Shown here piece by piece: positions 1 to 8,166 of a stretch of 64,000 nucleotides of DNA; position 1 is the stretch's first letter, and every line of letters starts with the position of its first letter. Below the pieces are notes generated by a model, which saw nothing but the letters and a program-made list of their open reading frames with translations, had not been told where the DNA came from and did not search any database. Source of the DNA: Pseudomonas putida. GTDB taxonomy: Bacteria; Pseudomonadota; Gammaproteobacteria; Pseudomonadales; Pseudomonadaceae. Where the stretch lies: assembly GCF_002741075.1 (NCBI RefSeq), contig NZ_CP016634.1:3502001-3566000 (forward strand). The letters run 5' to 3'. The position numbers were made by a program, and so were the translations under genes.

Positions 1-371
1 TCGCGTTCTTCAATGGCATGCAGGAAGAAGCGAGCATAGACAGCCACCTTACGTTTACCGTCGAGGAACGCTTTTATATATTCCCTTGAGGCCGCGGCTG
101 GGGAATGCACATAACCCACGTGAGGATATTGGTTACGCGACCGGCACAATTCAATAGCCTCAGCAGAGGCATCCAGGCACAGCATGTCGAAACCGTAGGC
201 AGCAAAAAAACTGCTATCTCGGCCATTACCGCAGCCAAACTCGATAATGCCGTCAACCTCAGTGAATTCGTTGATGGCAAATGCAGCAAACTGTGAAGGA
301 TAGGCGGGAGCGCTTTTTCTACGGTTACTGTAGAACCTGTCCCAATAATTTGATTCTTCTAAAAGGCTCAT
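1..371 (-). CDS. SAM-dependent class I methyltransferase, 3' end outside window
   Basis: An open frame runs from an ATG at 371 to the window edge with no stop, so only about 123 N-terminal residues are seen. The protein starts MSLLEESNYWDRFY and carries IEFGCGNGRDSSFF at about residues 40-53. This is the glycine-rich SAM-binding motif I of class I methyltransferases, followed by an acidic residue in LCLDAS after beta-2. A good ribosome site, GGGAG, lies six bases before the ATG. The gene follows the sugar operon on the same strand, 102 bases after the SDR stop, so it may O- or N-methylate the sugar or the glycan. The substrate cannot be told from sequence. The annotation as a methyltransferase is firm; the operon membership is inferred. 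Confidence 0.8.
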   Translation of the reverse strand, partial: MSLLEESNYWDRFYSNRRKSAPAYPSQFAAFAINEFTEVDGIIEFGCGNGRDSSFFAAYGFDMLCLDASAEAIELCRSRNQYPHVGYVHSPAAASREYIKAFLDGKRKVAVYARFFLHAIEER

Positions 372-473
372 TGCGTACTCCCAAACAATCACTGCTCAAT
401 CACAGTGCCCTTGCTGCATACATAACAGCATCGGTAAAAATAGAGATCTTGTCGGCGCTATTGCCAGGCCGAA

Positions 474-1316
474 TCACCAGACACTACGACCGCCATCCAT
501 CACCAGGTTGCAGCCATTCATGTAAAGAGAAGCATCAGCGCACAAGAACGCGATAGCTCCACGATATTCATCGGCATTGGCCATACGCCCGGCGGGAATC
601 AACTGACGCAGCTTGCTGACAAACACATCATCCTGTCCGGCATAAACACCTCCCGGGGATAATGCATTGCAACGCACCCCCTGCTCGCACCAGTACGTCG
701 CCAAGTATTTGGTCAAGCCAATCAAGCCATGCTTGACGACCGAGTAGGTCACCGGTTTGACAGGCTGCTGCTCCGGTTCACGTCCTTCAACGCGGTACAA
801 ACGCTGATCTGGCGCAATCACCCCAAGGTCCGACGATATATTGACGATCACGCCTTTGCCTTGCAGGGCCATCTGGTGGCCAAAGATCTTGGCGCAGTTG
901 AAGGCACCTCCCAACCCAACATCCAGATCTTGTTGCCACTGATCCCAGGGGAACGCTTCAAGGCGAGAAAAATTCTTGCCTGCGCCATCCTCCACCTTGG
1001 GGTTGCGGGCAGCATTGTTGATCAGGATGTCGATGTGGCGATGCTCGGCCAACACCCGGTCGCGAACCGTCTCCAACGATGGCAAGGAGGTGATGTCCGT
1101 CACATACACCTGCGCGTCGACACCACACTCATCCAGCAGCCGCTCCCGGCTACGCTGCAAACCTGCCTCGTTGACATCGAGCAGGATCGGCAAGCCTCCC
1201 AATCCCGCCACGGCCGCGGCATGCTGATAACCCAGCAAGCCACCTCCTCCCGTTATGATCGCGACTCGACCACTCAGGTCGAACAACTGCTGCATTGAAG
1301 AGTGATGTTCAGCCAT
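474..1316 (-). CDS. PtmA-like short-chain dehydrogenase/reductase of the sugar operon
   Basis: This 280-residue SDR reduces or oxidises a sugar intermediate with NAD(P). Near the N-terminus is a TGGGGLLG dinucleotide-binding loop, then NNAARN in the position of NNAG, and the catalytic YSVVK. The stretch NALSPGGV and the C-terminal DGG resemble PtmA-type SDRs of flagellin nonulosonate and aminosugar pathways; this is recalled similarity, not a search. I chose the ATG at 1316, which overlaps the stop of the upstream dehydrogenase gene by 8 bases. An in-frame extension to 1367 would add 17 residues that look non-native. In Campylobacter, PtmA works with the Gfo/Idh-type PtmF, and a Gfo/Idh-type gene is the immediate upstream neighbour here. 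The exact substrate is unknown. Confidence 0.85.
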   Translation of the reverse strand: MAEHHSSMQQLFDLSGRVAIITGGGGLLGYQHAAAVAGLGGLPILLDVNEAGLQRSRERLLDECGVDAQVYVTDITSLPSLETVRDRVLAEHRHIDILINNAARNPKVEDGAGKNFSRLEAFPWDQWQQDLDVGLGGAFNCAKIFGHQMALQGKGVIVNISSDLGVIAPDQRLYRVEGREPEQQPVKPVTYSVVKHGLIGLTKYLATYWCEQGVRCNALSPGGVYAGQDDVFVSKLRQLIPAGRMANADEYRGAIAFLCADASLYMNGCNLVMDGGRSVW

Positions 1317-2367
1317 AAGTAACGATCTCCTCCAGCTCCACCCGCGCACCGCGATGCAATGACTCACGAGCGGCTAACGATAGGCGCAGGCTTTGCAGGC
1401 CATCGAACAGGGTGACTTGTGGTTGCGCCTGCCCCCGCAGGCACTCCAGGAAGTGCTTAGCCTGGTCCAAGAACATATCGTTGCGCACAAAGCCTTCGAA
1501 GCTGTTGGATTCAACCTGCTCGCCAACAGCGTTGTAGACCGCCAATCGGGTGTTGATCAGATCCAGCTCGGCAACGCCCGCATCACCAATGATCTTGAAG
1601 GTACGCACAGGGGGACGCTGAATGAAATCCTGATGCAAGTGAATCGGGAAACTGCCTCGGTCCCCGGAGTAATGCATGAGTGACGTCGCGGTGTCCTCGA
1701 CATCGATCTCCAGATTACTGAGTTGCCCACCCACCGTAAGGATGTTGCGCGGCAATCCGAAGAACCAATAGATCAAGTCCATTTCATGGATTTGCGAAAG
1801 GATCACACCGCCGCCCTGATCAGCCCTGGCCGCATACATCTGGCGATAATCCTCATAGCGGTGCCAGTTGGGCAGATACTCTCCGATTTCTGCGCTGACG
1901 CGGATGATATTGCCGAAGAACCCCTCATCCAGCAGCGACTTGATTCGCAGAAGGCCCGGGTGGAAACGGAAGTTGTAGCCCACGTAAAAGAGCATTTGCT
2001 TCTGAGCCACCAAGGCCATCAGCTCTTCGATACCTTGCAGATCACTGGCCAGCGGTTTCTCCATGAACACCGCTACATTGGCCTTTGCGCAGGCCAGGGC
2101 AATTGGAACGTGCAAGGAATTCGGGTTGCAGATATAGGCTGCATCAGGCTGGCACGCCAAAGCGCTGTCGAGATCATCATGGACGATTACGCCGTAGTCC
2201 GCTTCCAGATCGGCGCCCTCTTCCACGGTCAGATTATCCCGTAGCTTGATTCGCTGCCGACGCACGCGAAATGCATGAACTTCCAGTTCCTCGCCGAGCA
2301 CACTACGCAAGTTACGTAGATGGCGTTGCCCAATACCACCCAGCCCACAAAAAAGAATTCGCACCAT
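1309..2367 (-). CDS. Gfo/Idh/MocA family sugar dehydrogenase
   Basis: The 352-residue protein begins with a Rossmann fold (MVRILFCGLGGIGQRHLRNL), and about residue 100 has the family's EKP signature in VFMEKPLA. The C-terminal half is the mixed alpha/beta substrate domain. Family members oxidise or reduce a hydroxyl or keto group of a free, phosphorylated or nucleotide-linked sugar with NAD(P). The gene lies 14 bases after the sugar-isomerase-like gene and overlaps the SDR gene by 8 bases, so it is translationally coupled within the operon. It is comparable to PtmF of Campylobacter. Which sugar it uses is not visible in the sequence. Confidence 0.87.
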   Translation of the reverse strand: MVRILFCGLGGIGQRHLRNLRSVLGEELEVHAFRVRRQRIKLRDNLTVEEGADLEADYGVIVHDDLDSALACQPDAAYICNPNSLHVPIALACAKANVAVFMEKPLASDLQGIEELMALVAQKQMLFYVGYNFRFHPGLLRIKSLLDEGFFGNIIRVSAEIGEYLPNWHRYEDYRQMYAARADQGGGVILSQIHEMDLIYWFFGLPRNILTVGGQLSNLEIDVEDTATSLMHYSGDRGSFPIHLHQDFIQRPPVRTFKIIGDAGVAELDLINTRLAVYNAVGEQVESNSFEGFVRNDMFLDQAKHFLECLRGQAQPQVTLFDGLQSLRLSLAARESLHRGARVELEEIVTYG

Positions 2368-2381
2368 GCCCTTGCACTCAC

Positions 2382-3257
2382 TTAAACCAGACGGTTACCA
2401 CGCAACCACTCGGCTGCCAGCTCACTCATTTCCCGTAACCAGACGGACTCCTCTCCCGCCACGCCCCGCGCAACCTGAAGCACAAAATCGCCGCGGTAAT
2501 CGAAGCGAATCAACTGCTCCCGCAAGCTGGCAAAATCGGTATCGCCTTGTCCCAACGGCACGGTGCTGCTGCCCAAGCGACGATCCTTGATATGAAAACT
2601 GCCAACCCGCTCACCGTAGGCTGCAAATTCGTCAGCCGGTGCATAACCCAACGAAGCGCTGTTCCCGGCGTCATAGTTAACCTTGACCAACGGATGATCC
2701 AGATCTTGCAGCAGCTGGCGGAAGGACTCGGGAGCCAAGTCGGTTTCCAGATGCAATTCCACCGCGCAGTCTTGCGCCAACGGCAAGAGGTGACGCAGGT
2801 AGTCAATGACCTGCGTCTGCTCCTGCGCAGAGGTGATTCGCGAATGGTCCACAAAGGGCAGCACAATGCGCCCTACCCCCATCTGCGGACAGATGCCAAT
2901 CAACCAGCGCAGTTTCTCAAGACGTTCCTGTAGTTCTTGCTCAGTGCAGCGCAGCAAAGGGAGGTCCATGAAATAATCGGCGCAGATCGACACAACCGAT
3001 ACTCCCCGGGCAGCCAAGCACCCCATCAACTCATGACGACCTTCAGGGGTTTCCAAGGGGTTGTCGCCCACGCCATACACATCGAAGATCCATTCGATGC
3101 CTCGCAGACCGATGGCCGCCGCCTGCTCGATTTCCTCGCGCCACTGACCGCGCGGAAATGACTGGAAGCGCCCGTCCTGCGGTGCGACCAAGCGCCCCTG
3201 CATGGTGTAGAGGCCCGCCTGCGCGTACTGCTTAAGGTAGTCTTCGGACATGCTCAT
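2382..3257 (-). CDS. Sugar phosphate isomerase/epimerase-like TIM-barrel protein
   Basis: The protein has 291 residues and the pattern of the xylose-isomerase-like (AP endonuclease 2) TIM-barrel superfamily. Metal-ligand segments are visible as ELHLETD (about residue 170), VNYDAGN (about 195) and FHIKDRR (about 223), the usual Glu/Asp/His set for a divalent metal. The ATG at 3257 overlaps the stop of the upstream gene in an ATGA, which supports this start; a second in-frame ATG lies two codons on. It probably isomerises or epimerises a sugar intermediate of the operon. A second TIM-barrel of this superfamily is fused to NeuB further upstream, so two distinct aldose-ketose or epimerisation steps may exist. 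Confidence 0.82.
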   Translation of the reverse strand: MSMSEDYLKQYAQAGLYTMQGRLVAPQDGRFQSFPRGQWREEIEQAAAIGLRGIEWIFDVYGVGDNPLETPEGRHELMGCLAARGVSVVSICADYFMDLPLLRCTEQELQERLEKLRWLIGICPQMGVGRIVLPFVDHSRITSAQEQTQVIDYLRHLLPLAQDCAVELHLETDLAPESFRQLLQDLDHPLVKVNYDAGNSASLGYAPADEFAAYGERVGSFHIKDRRLGSSTVPLGQGDTDFASLREQLIRFDYRGDFVLQVARGVAGEESVWLREMSELAAEWLRGNRLV

Positions 3258-5044
3258 TCATCCACCAGCGGAATCAACATATTGGCTTTGAGTTCTTCAC
3301 GGTCCAAGAATGGGAACAGGTCTTCCAACGGGCTGGAAACCATCTTCCCGTTTTCGCCAATACGAGAGGTGACTCGCGGCCCAATCGCTTGATCAGGCTC
3401 AACCATGACTTCACACAGCACTGGGCCTGGTGTATCCAGGGCTTGTCGGATGACATTGGCCAGATCCGACTGCTCGCTAACACGCAATACAGGCAAGCCA
3501 AAGACTTCAGCCAAGGCGCCGATATCCGGCAACGTCAAGCCAGAGACCGGATCACAGCCAATGGTCTGCTTGAAGTAACCCGACTGGGACGCACGGATAG
3601 ACGCATATCCATTGTTATTGAGAATGAAATACTTGATCGGGAGTTGCAGGCGCCGAACCACTTCCAGTTCCTGGATGTTCATGACGAAGCCACCATCGCC
3701 GTCCACGGAAATCGTGCGGCGCTTGCCCCCGCCAATGCAGCCGCCAATCGAGGCTGGCAATCCATAGCCCATCGCCCCCAAACCACCTGTGGCCACCGCT
3801 CTTTGTCCACGTTTGAGCTTGGCCGAGATCCAGAACGTATCTATCGACGCGCCAGAACTGCCAGGAATGATCATGTCATCCTCGTCCAAGGCCTCGCAGA
3901 GCATGTCAGTGAAGACATAGCTGTTCACAAAGCCCTGCTTTTTGCGGTACTCATCCAGCACTACCGGATAGCGGGTTTTCCACTCGGTGCAGCGCTCACG
4001 CCAAGCGTTAAAGTCAAAACGATGCGCCCGAGTCAGCTCAAGCAAACCGACGATGAAATCCTTGGCGTCGCACACGAAGGATTGATCGGGCATATCCCCG
4101 AGCTTAGCGATTTCCGCCGGATCAATGTCCACCACGACGACTGTTGCAGCGCGTGCGAACTGACTACGGTCGAAGCCAGTAATGGAGAAGTCCATACGAC
4201 AACCAATTGCAATTACCACGTCGGCATTCTGGACTGTGAAGTTGGCGCCGCGGGACGCCACGGTGCCGCAGCGACCAAAGTAGAGCGGGTGATCGTACTC
4301 AAGCAGATCAGCTCCGATCCAGGTCGTCATCGTTGGTATGCCCAGGTGCTCGATCAGCTCGCGCATCGAGGCCTGGGCACCGGCACCATGTATACCATTG
4401 CCGACCAGCAGTACCGGACGGTGGGCGCCCTGCAGACGTTGAGCCAACTTTTCCAACGCCGAAGCCTGTGGCAATGCCGGCAGTACATGGTCGTCGGGGA
4501 CATAGCCTTGCAACTGCTCTGGGTCGATTTCCGTCGCCTGGACATCCAGCGGGATATCGATCCAGGCTGGCCCCTTGCGGCCGTTGAGCATCAAGTACAG
4601 GGCTTTTTCCAATTCATAGCGGACCTGCTGAGGATCCGACAGGCACACGGCATACTTGGTGACCGAAGAAACCATGCTGACGATGTCGAGCTCCTGGGTG
4701 CCGAGTTGACGTAATCCGGTCTCACCTTTCAGGTCCGCGCGCTTTACCTGACCGGAGACAACCATCATCGGCGTCGACTCGAACCAGGCACCGGCCAAAC
4801 CGGTAATGGCATTGGTGGCGCCAGGACCGGAGGTCACCAGGCAGGCGCCAAAGTGTCCACTGGTACGCGCATATCCTTCAGCCGCAATGGCGGCTCCCTG
4901 TTCATGCAACATGCTCACCGCTTGCAGACGCGGTTGGCGCAACAGGGCATTGTTCAGATGCATGGCCCCGCCACCCGGCAGGAAGAACACGTGCTCAACA
5001 CCCTGACGGGCAATGAACTCAAAAACGAAGTCGGCTACGCGCAT
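3254..5044 (-). CDS. Thiamine-diphosphate enzyme of the acetolactate synthase family, YerE-like candidate
   Basis: The 596-residue protein has the three-domain acetolactate synthase layout. The catalytic Glu of the pyrimidine domain is at residue 48 (LHEQGAA), SGPGATNA follows, and the ThDP/Mg motif GDGGF begins at about residue 450 and ends in NNNGY. Genuine biosynthetic acetolactate synthase is not expected in a glycan cluster. In Yersinia, the ThDP flavoenzyme YerE transfers an acetyl unit from pyruvate to CDP-4-keto-3,6-dideoxyglucose to start the branched sugar yersiniose. The same operon encodes RfbF, RfbG and RfbH, which make exactly that acceptor, so an equivalent role is a reasonable inference. 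It ends in an ATGA overlap with the TIM-barrel gene. Other carboligase substrates remain possible. Confidence 0.85.
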   Translation of the reverse strand: MRVADFVFEFIARQGVEHVFFLPGGGAMHLNNALLRQPRLQAVSMLHEQGAAIAAEGYARTSGHFGACLVTSGPGATNAITGLAGAWFESTPMMVVSGQVKRADLKGETGLRQLGTQELDIVSMVSSVTKYAVCLSDPQQVRYELEKALYLMLNGRKGPAWIDIPLDVQATEIDPEQLQGYVPDDHVLPALPQASALEKLAQRLQGAHRPVLLVGNGIHGAGAQASMRELIEHLGIPTMTTWIGADLLEYDHPLYFGRCGTVASRGANFTVQNADVVIAIGCRMDFSITGFDRSQFARAATVVVVDIDPAEIAKLGDMPDQSFVCDAKDFIVGLLELTRAHRFDFNAWRERCTEWKTRYPVVLDEYRKKQGFVNSYVFTDMLCEALDEDDMIIPGSSGASIDTFWISAKLKRGQRAVATGGLGAMGYGLPASIGGCIGGGKRRTISVDGDGGFVMNIQELEVVRRLQLPIKYFILNNNGYASIRASQSGYFKQTIGCDPVSGLTLPDIGALAEVFGLPVLRVSEQSDLANVIRQALDTPGPVLCEVMVEPDQAIGPRVTSRIGENGKMVSSPLEDLFPFLDREELKANMLIPLVDE

Positions 5045-5048
5045 GTGA

Positions 5049-6257
5049 TTAGACCGTCTGAAGATTCAACGAATGGTGGGCGACACGATCAGCAGGTACG
5101 GCATAGAGCACCAAATCCCAACCCTCGGCCAAGTGCTGGCACAGACCGAAGCGATAGCCGTCGTAATAACTGTGCAGTTGCAGAAGGATGCTCCACAGGT
5201 GCGTCTGCTCGTGATAGACGCAAACAGCCAATACAGGGTGCCGCTGAGCGATCAACTGGCGCCCGCCTTCCAGGCACTGGGGTTCGAAGCCTTCGATATC
5301 GATCTTGATGAATGTCGCGGGCGCGATCTGCTTGCTCAGTTCGTCAATCGTGCTCATGCGCACAACTTCCTTACCTGCCCCTACCCGAGCAGCCGCACCG
5401 CAGTCTGCCTCGACCAGGATCTCTCCAACTTGATCGCCCACGGCCAGCGCATGGGCGTAGAAACCTGCGGTCTTCCCTCCCAACTGGGCGAGTGTGGTCT
5501 CAAGCGCGCTGAAGTTCTGCCTGGCAGGTTCGAAGGAATGGATTTCCCGGTGTTTACGACCGCTTTGGATGTAGCCATGAATCGAATCGCCATTGAAGGC
5601 ACCGATGTCGTAGAGCACCTCGTCATCCCGGCGATTGGCATAATGCTCGTTGAAATAGATCGCTCGGGACGAAGCCAAAGGCAACAAGTCATAATTGAGA
5701 AACAGCCGACACTCCACGTGATCGACGAACAAACGCTTGGATTCTTCATCCGTCAGCAGCTCGAACGCCTTTCGTACATCGACCGCCGCCTGAATAACGT
5801 GCTCCGGCAAGTCCAGGCTGTAGTAAGGGAGAAACTTTTCTGGCATGAGCCATGCCAGATGCCCGAACAAGGCAATGCGCTCAAAGCCTAAAGCCCGCAG
5901 AGGAGCCAAACGATCAGCCATGCGGTCACTGGCCTCACCACACCAGATGGTGGTGATAACGGCAGGCAAGCTGAAATGATCCCGCCTAGCCAATTGTGCA
6001 GGGCTCATCACCTCGATGCCCATGATCGATGTGCCCCACAGTGCAGGGTTGTTGTCGATGAACGCTACCGGTGCCTGCCCCAACTCCAGCAACACCGAAA
6101 CGACCCTGCGCCCCAGATGGCCGGCGCCAAACAGGACAAACGGCTGATCGAAATCCCCGATGATATCCAAGAGCGTCTGCTGCTGACGCTTGCGAACCGA
6201 CTCCAGCGGCTCACTCAACAACCGCCCCAGCCGTTCGGATAACGAATGATCACCCAT
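5049..6257 (-). CDS. FkbM family methyltransferase with N-terminal nucleotide-binding-like domain
   Basis: The protein has 402 residues. About residues 40-130 form a Rossmann-like segment with FGAGHLGRRV and FIDNNP. Residues 200-390 are the FkbM-type SAM methyltransferase, with LYDIGAFNGDS as motif I, HSFEPA as the acidic beta-2 motif and FIKIDIEGFE. FkbM domains usually O-methylate sugars or polyketides. The gene overlaps the NeuB-fusion gene by 8 bases and stops 4 bases before the ThDP-enzyme gene. With the class I methyltransferase at the window edge, the island has two methylation candidates. The role of the N-terminal domain is not clear; similar fusions occur in surface-glycan loci. Confidence 0.85.
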   Translation of the reverse strand: MGDHSLSERLGRLLSEPLESVRKRQQQTLLDIIGDFDQPFVLFGAGHLGRRVVSVLLELGQAPVAFIDNNPALWGTSIMGIEVMSPAQLARRDHFSLPAVITTIWCGEASDRMADRLAPLRALGFERIALFGHLAWLMPEKFLPYYSLDLPEHVIQAAVDVRKAFELLTDEESKRLFVDHVECRLFLNYDLLPLASSRAIYFNEHYANRRDDEVLYDIGAFNGDSIHGYIQSGRKHREIHSFEPARQNFSALETTLAQLGGKTAGFYAHALAVGDQVGEILVEADCGAAARVGAGKEVVRMSTIDELSKQIAPATFIKIDIEGFEPQCLEGGRQLIAQRHPVLAVCVYHEQTHLWSILLQLHSYYDGYRFGLCQHLAEGWDLVLYAVPADRVAHHSLNLQTV

Positions 6258-8166
6258 GGGACGCCTCCTTACTCAAAGCGCTCAAGAACTTCAGCGCCGA
6301 CCAGAAACCTGCGCCATGATCCTTGTGGCCCTGCCATACCTCAGGAATGAAACTCACCTGCGGATGGGCCTTGATCTTCGCCCAAGCCTGCGGCCAATCG
6401 ATGTCCCCGGTGCCCATCAGCACGCCCTCGCCATTGGTGCCCTTGGCATCGGCCACATGCAGGTGCGCCGAGTACGGCAACAGCAGCGCCAGCGCCTCCT
6501 GGAAGTCGAGTCCGAAGTGGAAACAGGTCATCTGCAGGTGCGAAAGGTCCAGGCACAAGCGCAGGCCATGCTCACGGGCCTGGGCCGCCAATTCCTCGGG
6601 CATCATGAAGATGTTCTGGTGACGCTGGCCGCCAAAGTGCCAAGGGAAAGGCGCCATGTTCTGTGGGATGAGTTCGGTGCCGCTGAAGTCGATCCGCGCG
6701 CAGGACTCATAGAAGCGCTCGTACAGCTCGGGGCGCATGGCCAGCGGGCGCGGTGCGTCGGCCGAGAAACCGCCGATGTTGGCGACGATCAGGCGAGCAT
6801 CGGCATTGGGGAAGAACTCGCCCATCTGCAGTGTGGCGTCCACCACACGTTGTAGGTTGTCGATGGAGCGCTGACGGTAGGCCAGGTCATCAGCGACCAG
6901 ATCCAGCAGCTCGCTGTTCTCGAACAACTCCGGTGCATGCACCACCAAGCGCGAACATTCGACCGGCGCGAGGAAAGGCTGAGGCTTGAGGCTCAGGTCA
7001 CGGTACGAGAGGTGGAACTCGAACAGGTCCGGCTGGATGCGTCGGCGGTAACCGAGAAAATCGTGATAACGCACCGGCACGCCCCAGCGAATGGGCAGCT
7101 GGAACGCCAGTTTTTCCTCGGCCTGTTGCTCTTCGAGATCGCTCTCGAACAGGAAGTCACCCTGGGCGATATCACGCTGGGCCGGCTTGCCGAGCAGCTC
7201 CGCCAGGCGGTACGGGGCCAGGCCCTGGCCGGGGCTGGCGATGCGCAGCATATCCTGTGTCAGGACACTGCCACGGGCGATGTCTCGCGAGGCGATCACG
7301 CTCTTGCCGAGGTTCTCGCGGTTGAGCAACTCGCCTTGGCTGGCATGGCGACCTGGCCCTTGCCACGGTAGGGCCAATTCCAACTGGCGGATGCCTTCGA
7401 CCAGTTGGCGGAACTCGGTCGGCTCCAGGCTGGCCAGGTGATCCGGGCCTTCCATGTTGCGGTCCAGGGTGATGTGGCGTTCCACCAGCTTGGCCCCCAA
7501 GGCCACGGCTCCCAGGGTAATGGCGATACCGCGTTCATGACCGGAATACCCCACCAGGCCGTGCAGCTCCTGCAAACGACGCAGGTAGCCAAGCTGGATA
7601 TCACTCTCCGGTGCCGGGTAGGCACTGTTGCAATGCAGCAGCGCAAACGGCGTACCCAGCGCATTGAGCTGCTCGACGGCACGAATGATCTCGTGCTCGA
7701 AGGACATGCCTGTGGACAGGATCAGCGGCTTGCCCAGGCTCGCGGCCTTGGCGATCAGGTAAGGGTTGCACAGGTCGGCCGAGGCGATCTTCAGGGCCGC
7801 CACGTCGAATGACGCTAAGGCATCGACACTGGGTTCGTCCCACGGCGTGCACAGGTAGGTAATGCCCCTCTGCGCACAGTACTCACGCACCTGGCGATGC
7901 TCGTCGAGACTCAGCTCGACTTTGTCCAGCAGGTCCTGGATGTACTCCACGCCCAAGTCTTCGGCACGCGATCCATCGGCCTTGCGGCGATAGAGTGCTT
8001 CGCGATTGCGCAACTGGAACTTGACGCAGTCGGCACCCGAGTCGATGGCCGCATCGACGAGCTGGCAGGCCAACTCCAAGGAGCCGTTGTGGTTGTTACC
8101 CACTTCGGCGATGACGTAGACGCGCTCACCGCCAAGCGGGATGCCGTCGAGATAAAGGGTGGTCAT
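6250..8166 (-). CDS. NeuB-type sugar acid synthase fused to a SAF domain and a C-terminal TIM-barrel isomerase
   Basis: Residues 1-280 are a NeuB-type domain that in known family members condenses phosphoenolpyruvate with a hexosamine to form a nonulosonic acid. Visible marks are IAEVGNNHNG, VKFQ, LSTGMSF, LHCNSAYPA and GYSGHERG. Residues 285-350 form an antifreeze-like SAF domain (SVIASRDIARG). From about residue 358 the protein continues into a xylose-isomerase-like TIM barrel with LCLDLSHLQMT and HLHVADAKG. Simple NeuB proteins are about 340-360 residues, so this is a fusion. I chose the ATG at 8166, which gives an ATGA overlap with the kinase gene; an ATG at 8184 would add six residues. 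No CMP-sialate synthetase is seen in the window, so the product may not be a standard sialic acid. Confidence 0.88.
   Translation of the reverse strand: MTTLYLDGIPLGGERVYVIAEVGNNHNGSLELACQLVDAAIDSGADCVKFQLRNREALYRRKADGSRAEDLGVEYIQDLLDKVELSLDEHRQVREYCAQRGITYLCTPWDEPSVDALASFDVAALKIASADLCNPYLIAKAASLGKPLILSTGMSFEHEIIRAVEQLNALGTPFALLHCNSAYPAPESDIQLGYLRRLQELHGLVGYSGHERGIAITLGAVALGAKLVERHITLDRNMEGPDHLASLEPTEFRQLVEGIRQLELALPWQGPGRHASQGELLNRENLGKSVIASRDIARGSVLTQDMLRIASPGQGLAPYRLAELLGKPAQRDIAQGDFLFESDLEEQQAEEKLAFQLPIRWGVPVRYHDFLGYRRRIQPDLFEFHLSYRDLSLKPQPFLAPVECSRLVVHAPELFENSELLDLVADDLAYRQRSIDNLQRVVDATLQMGEFFPNADARLIVANIGGFSADAPRPLAMRPELYERFYESCARIDFSGTELIPQNMAPFPWHFGGQRHQNIFMMPEELAAQAREHGLRLCLDLSHLQMTCFHFGLDFQEALALLLPYSAHLHVADAKGTNGEGVLMGTGDIDWPQAWAKIKAHPQVSFIPEVWQGHKDHGAGFWSALKFLSALSKEASHG

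Noticed and set aside
3254-5044. Housekeeping acetolactate synthase large subunit (ilvB/ilvI)
   Set aside because: No small regulatory subunit follows and the gene is embedded in a sugar operon by an ATGA overlap.
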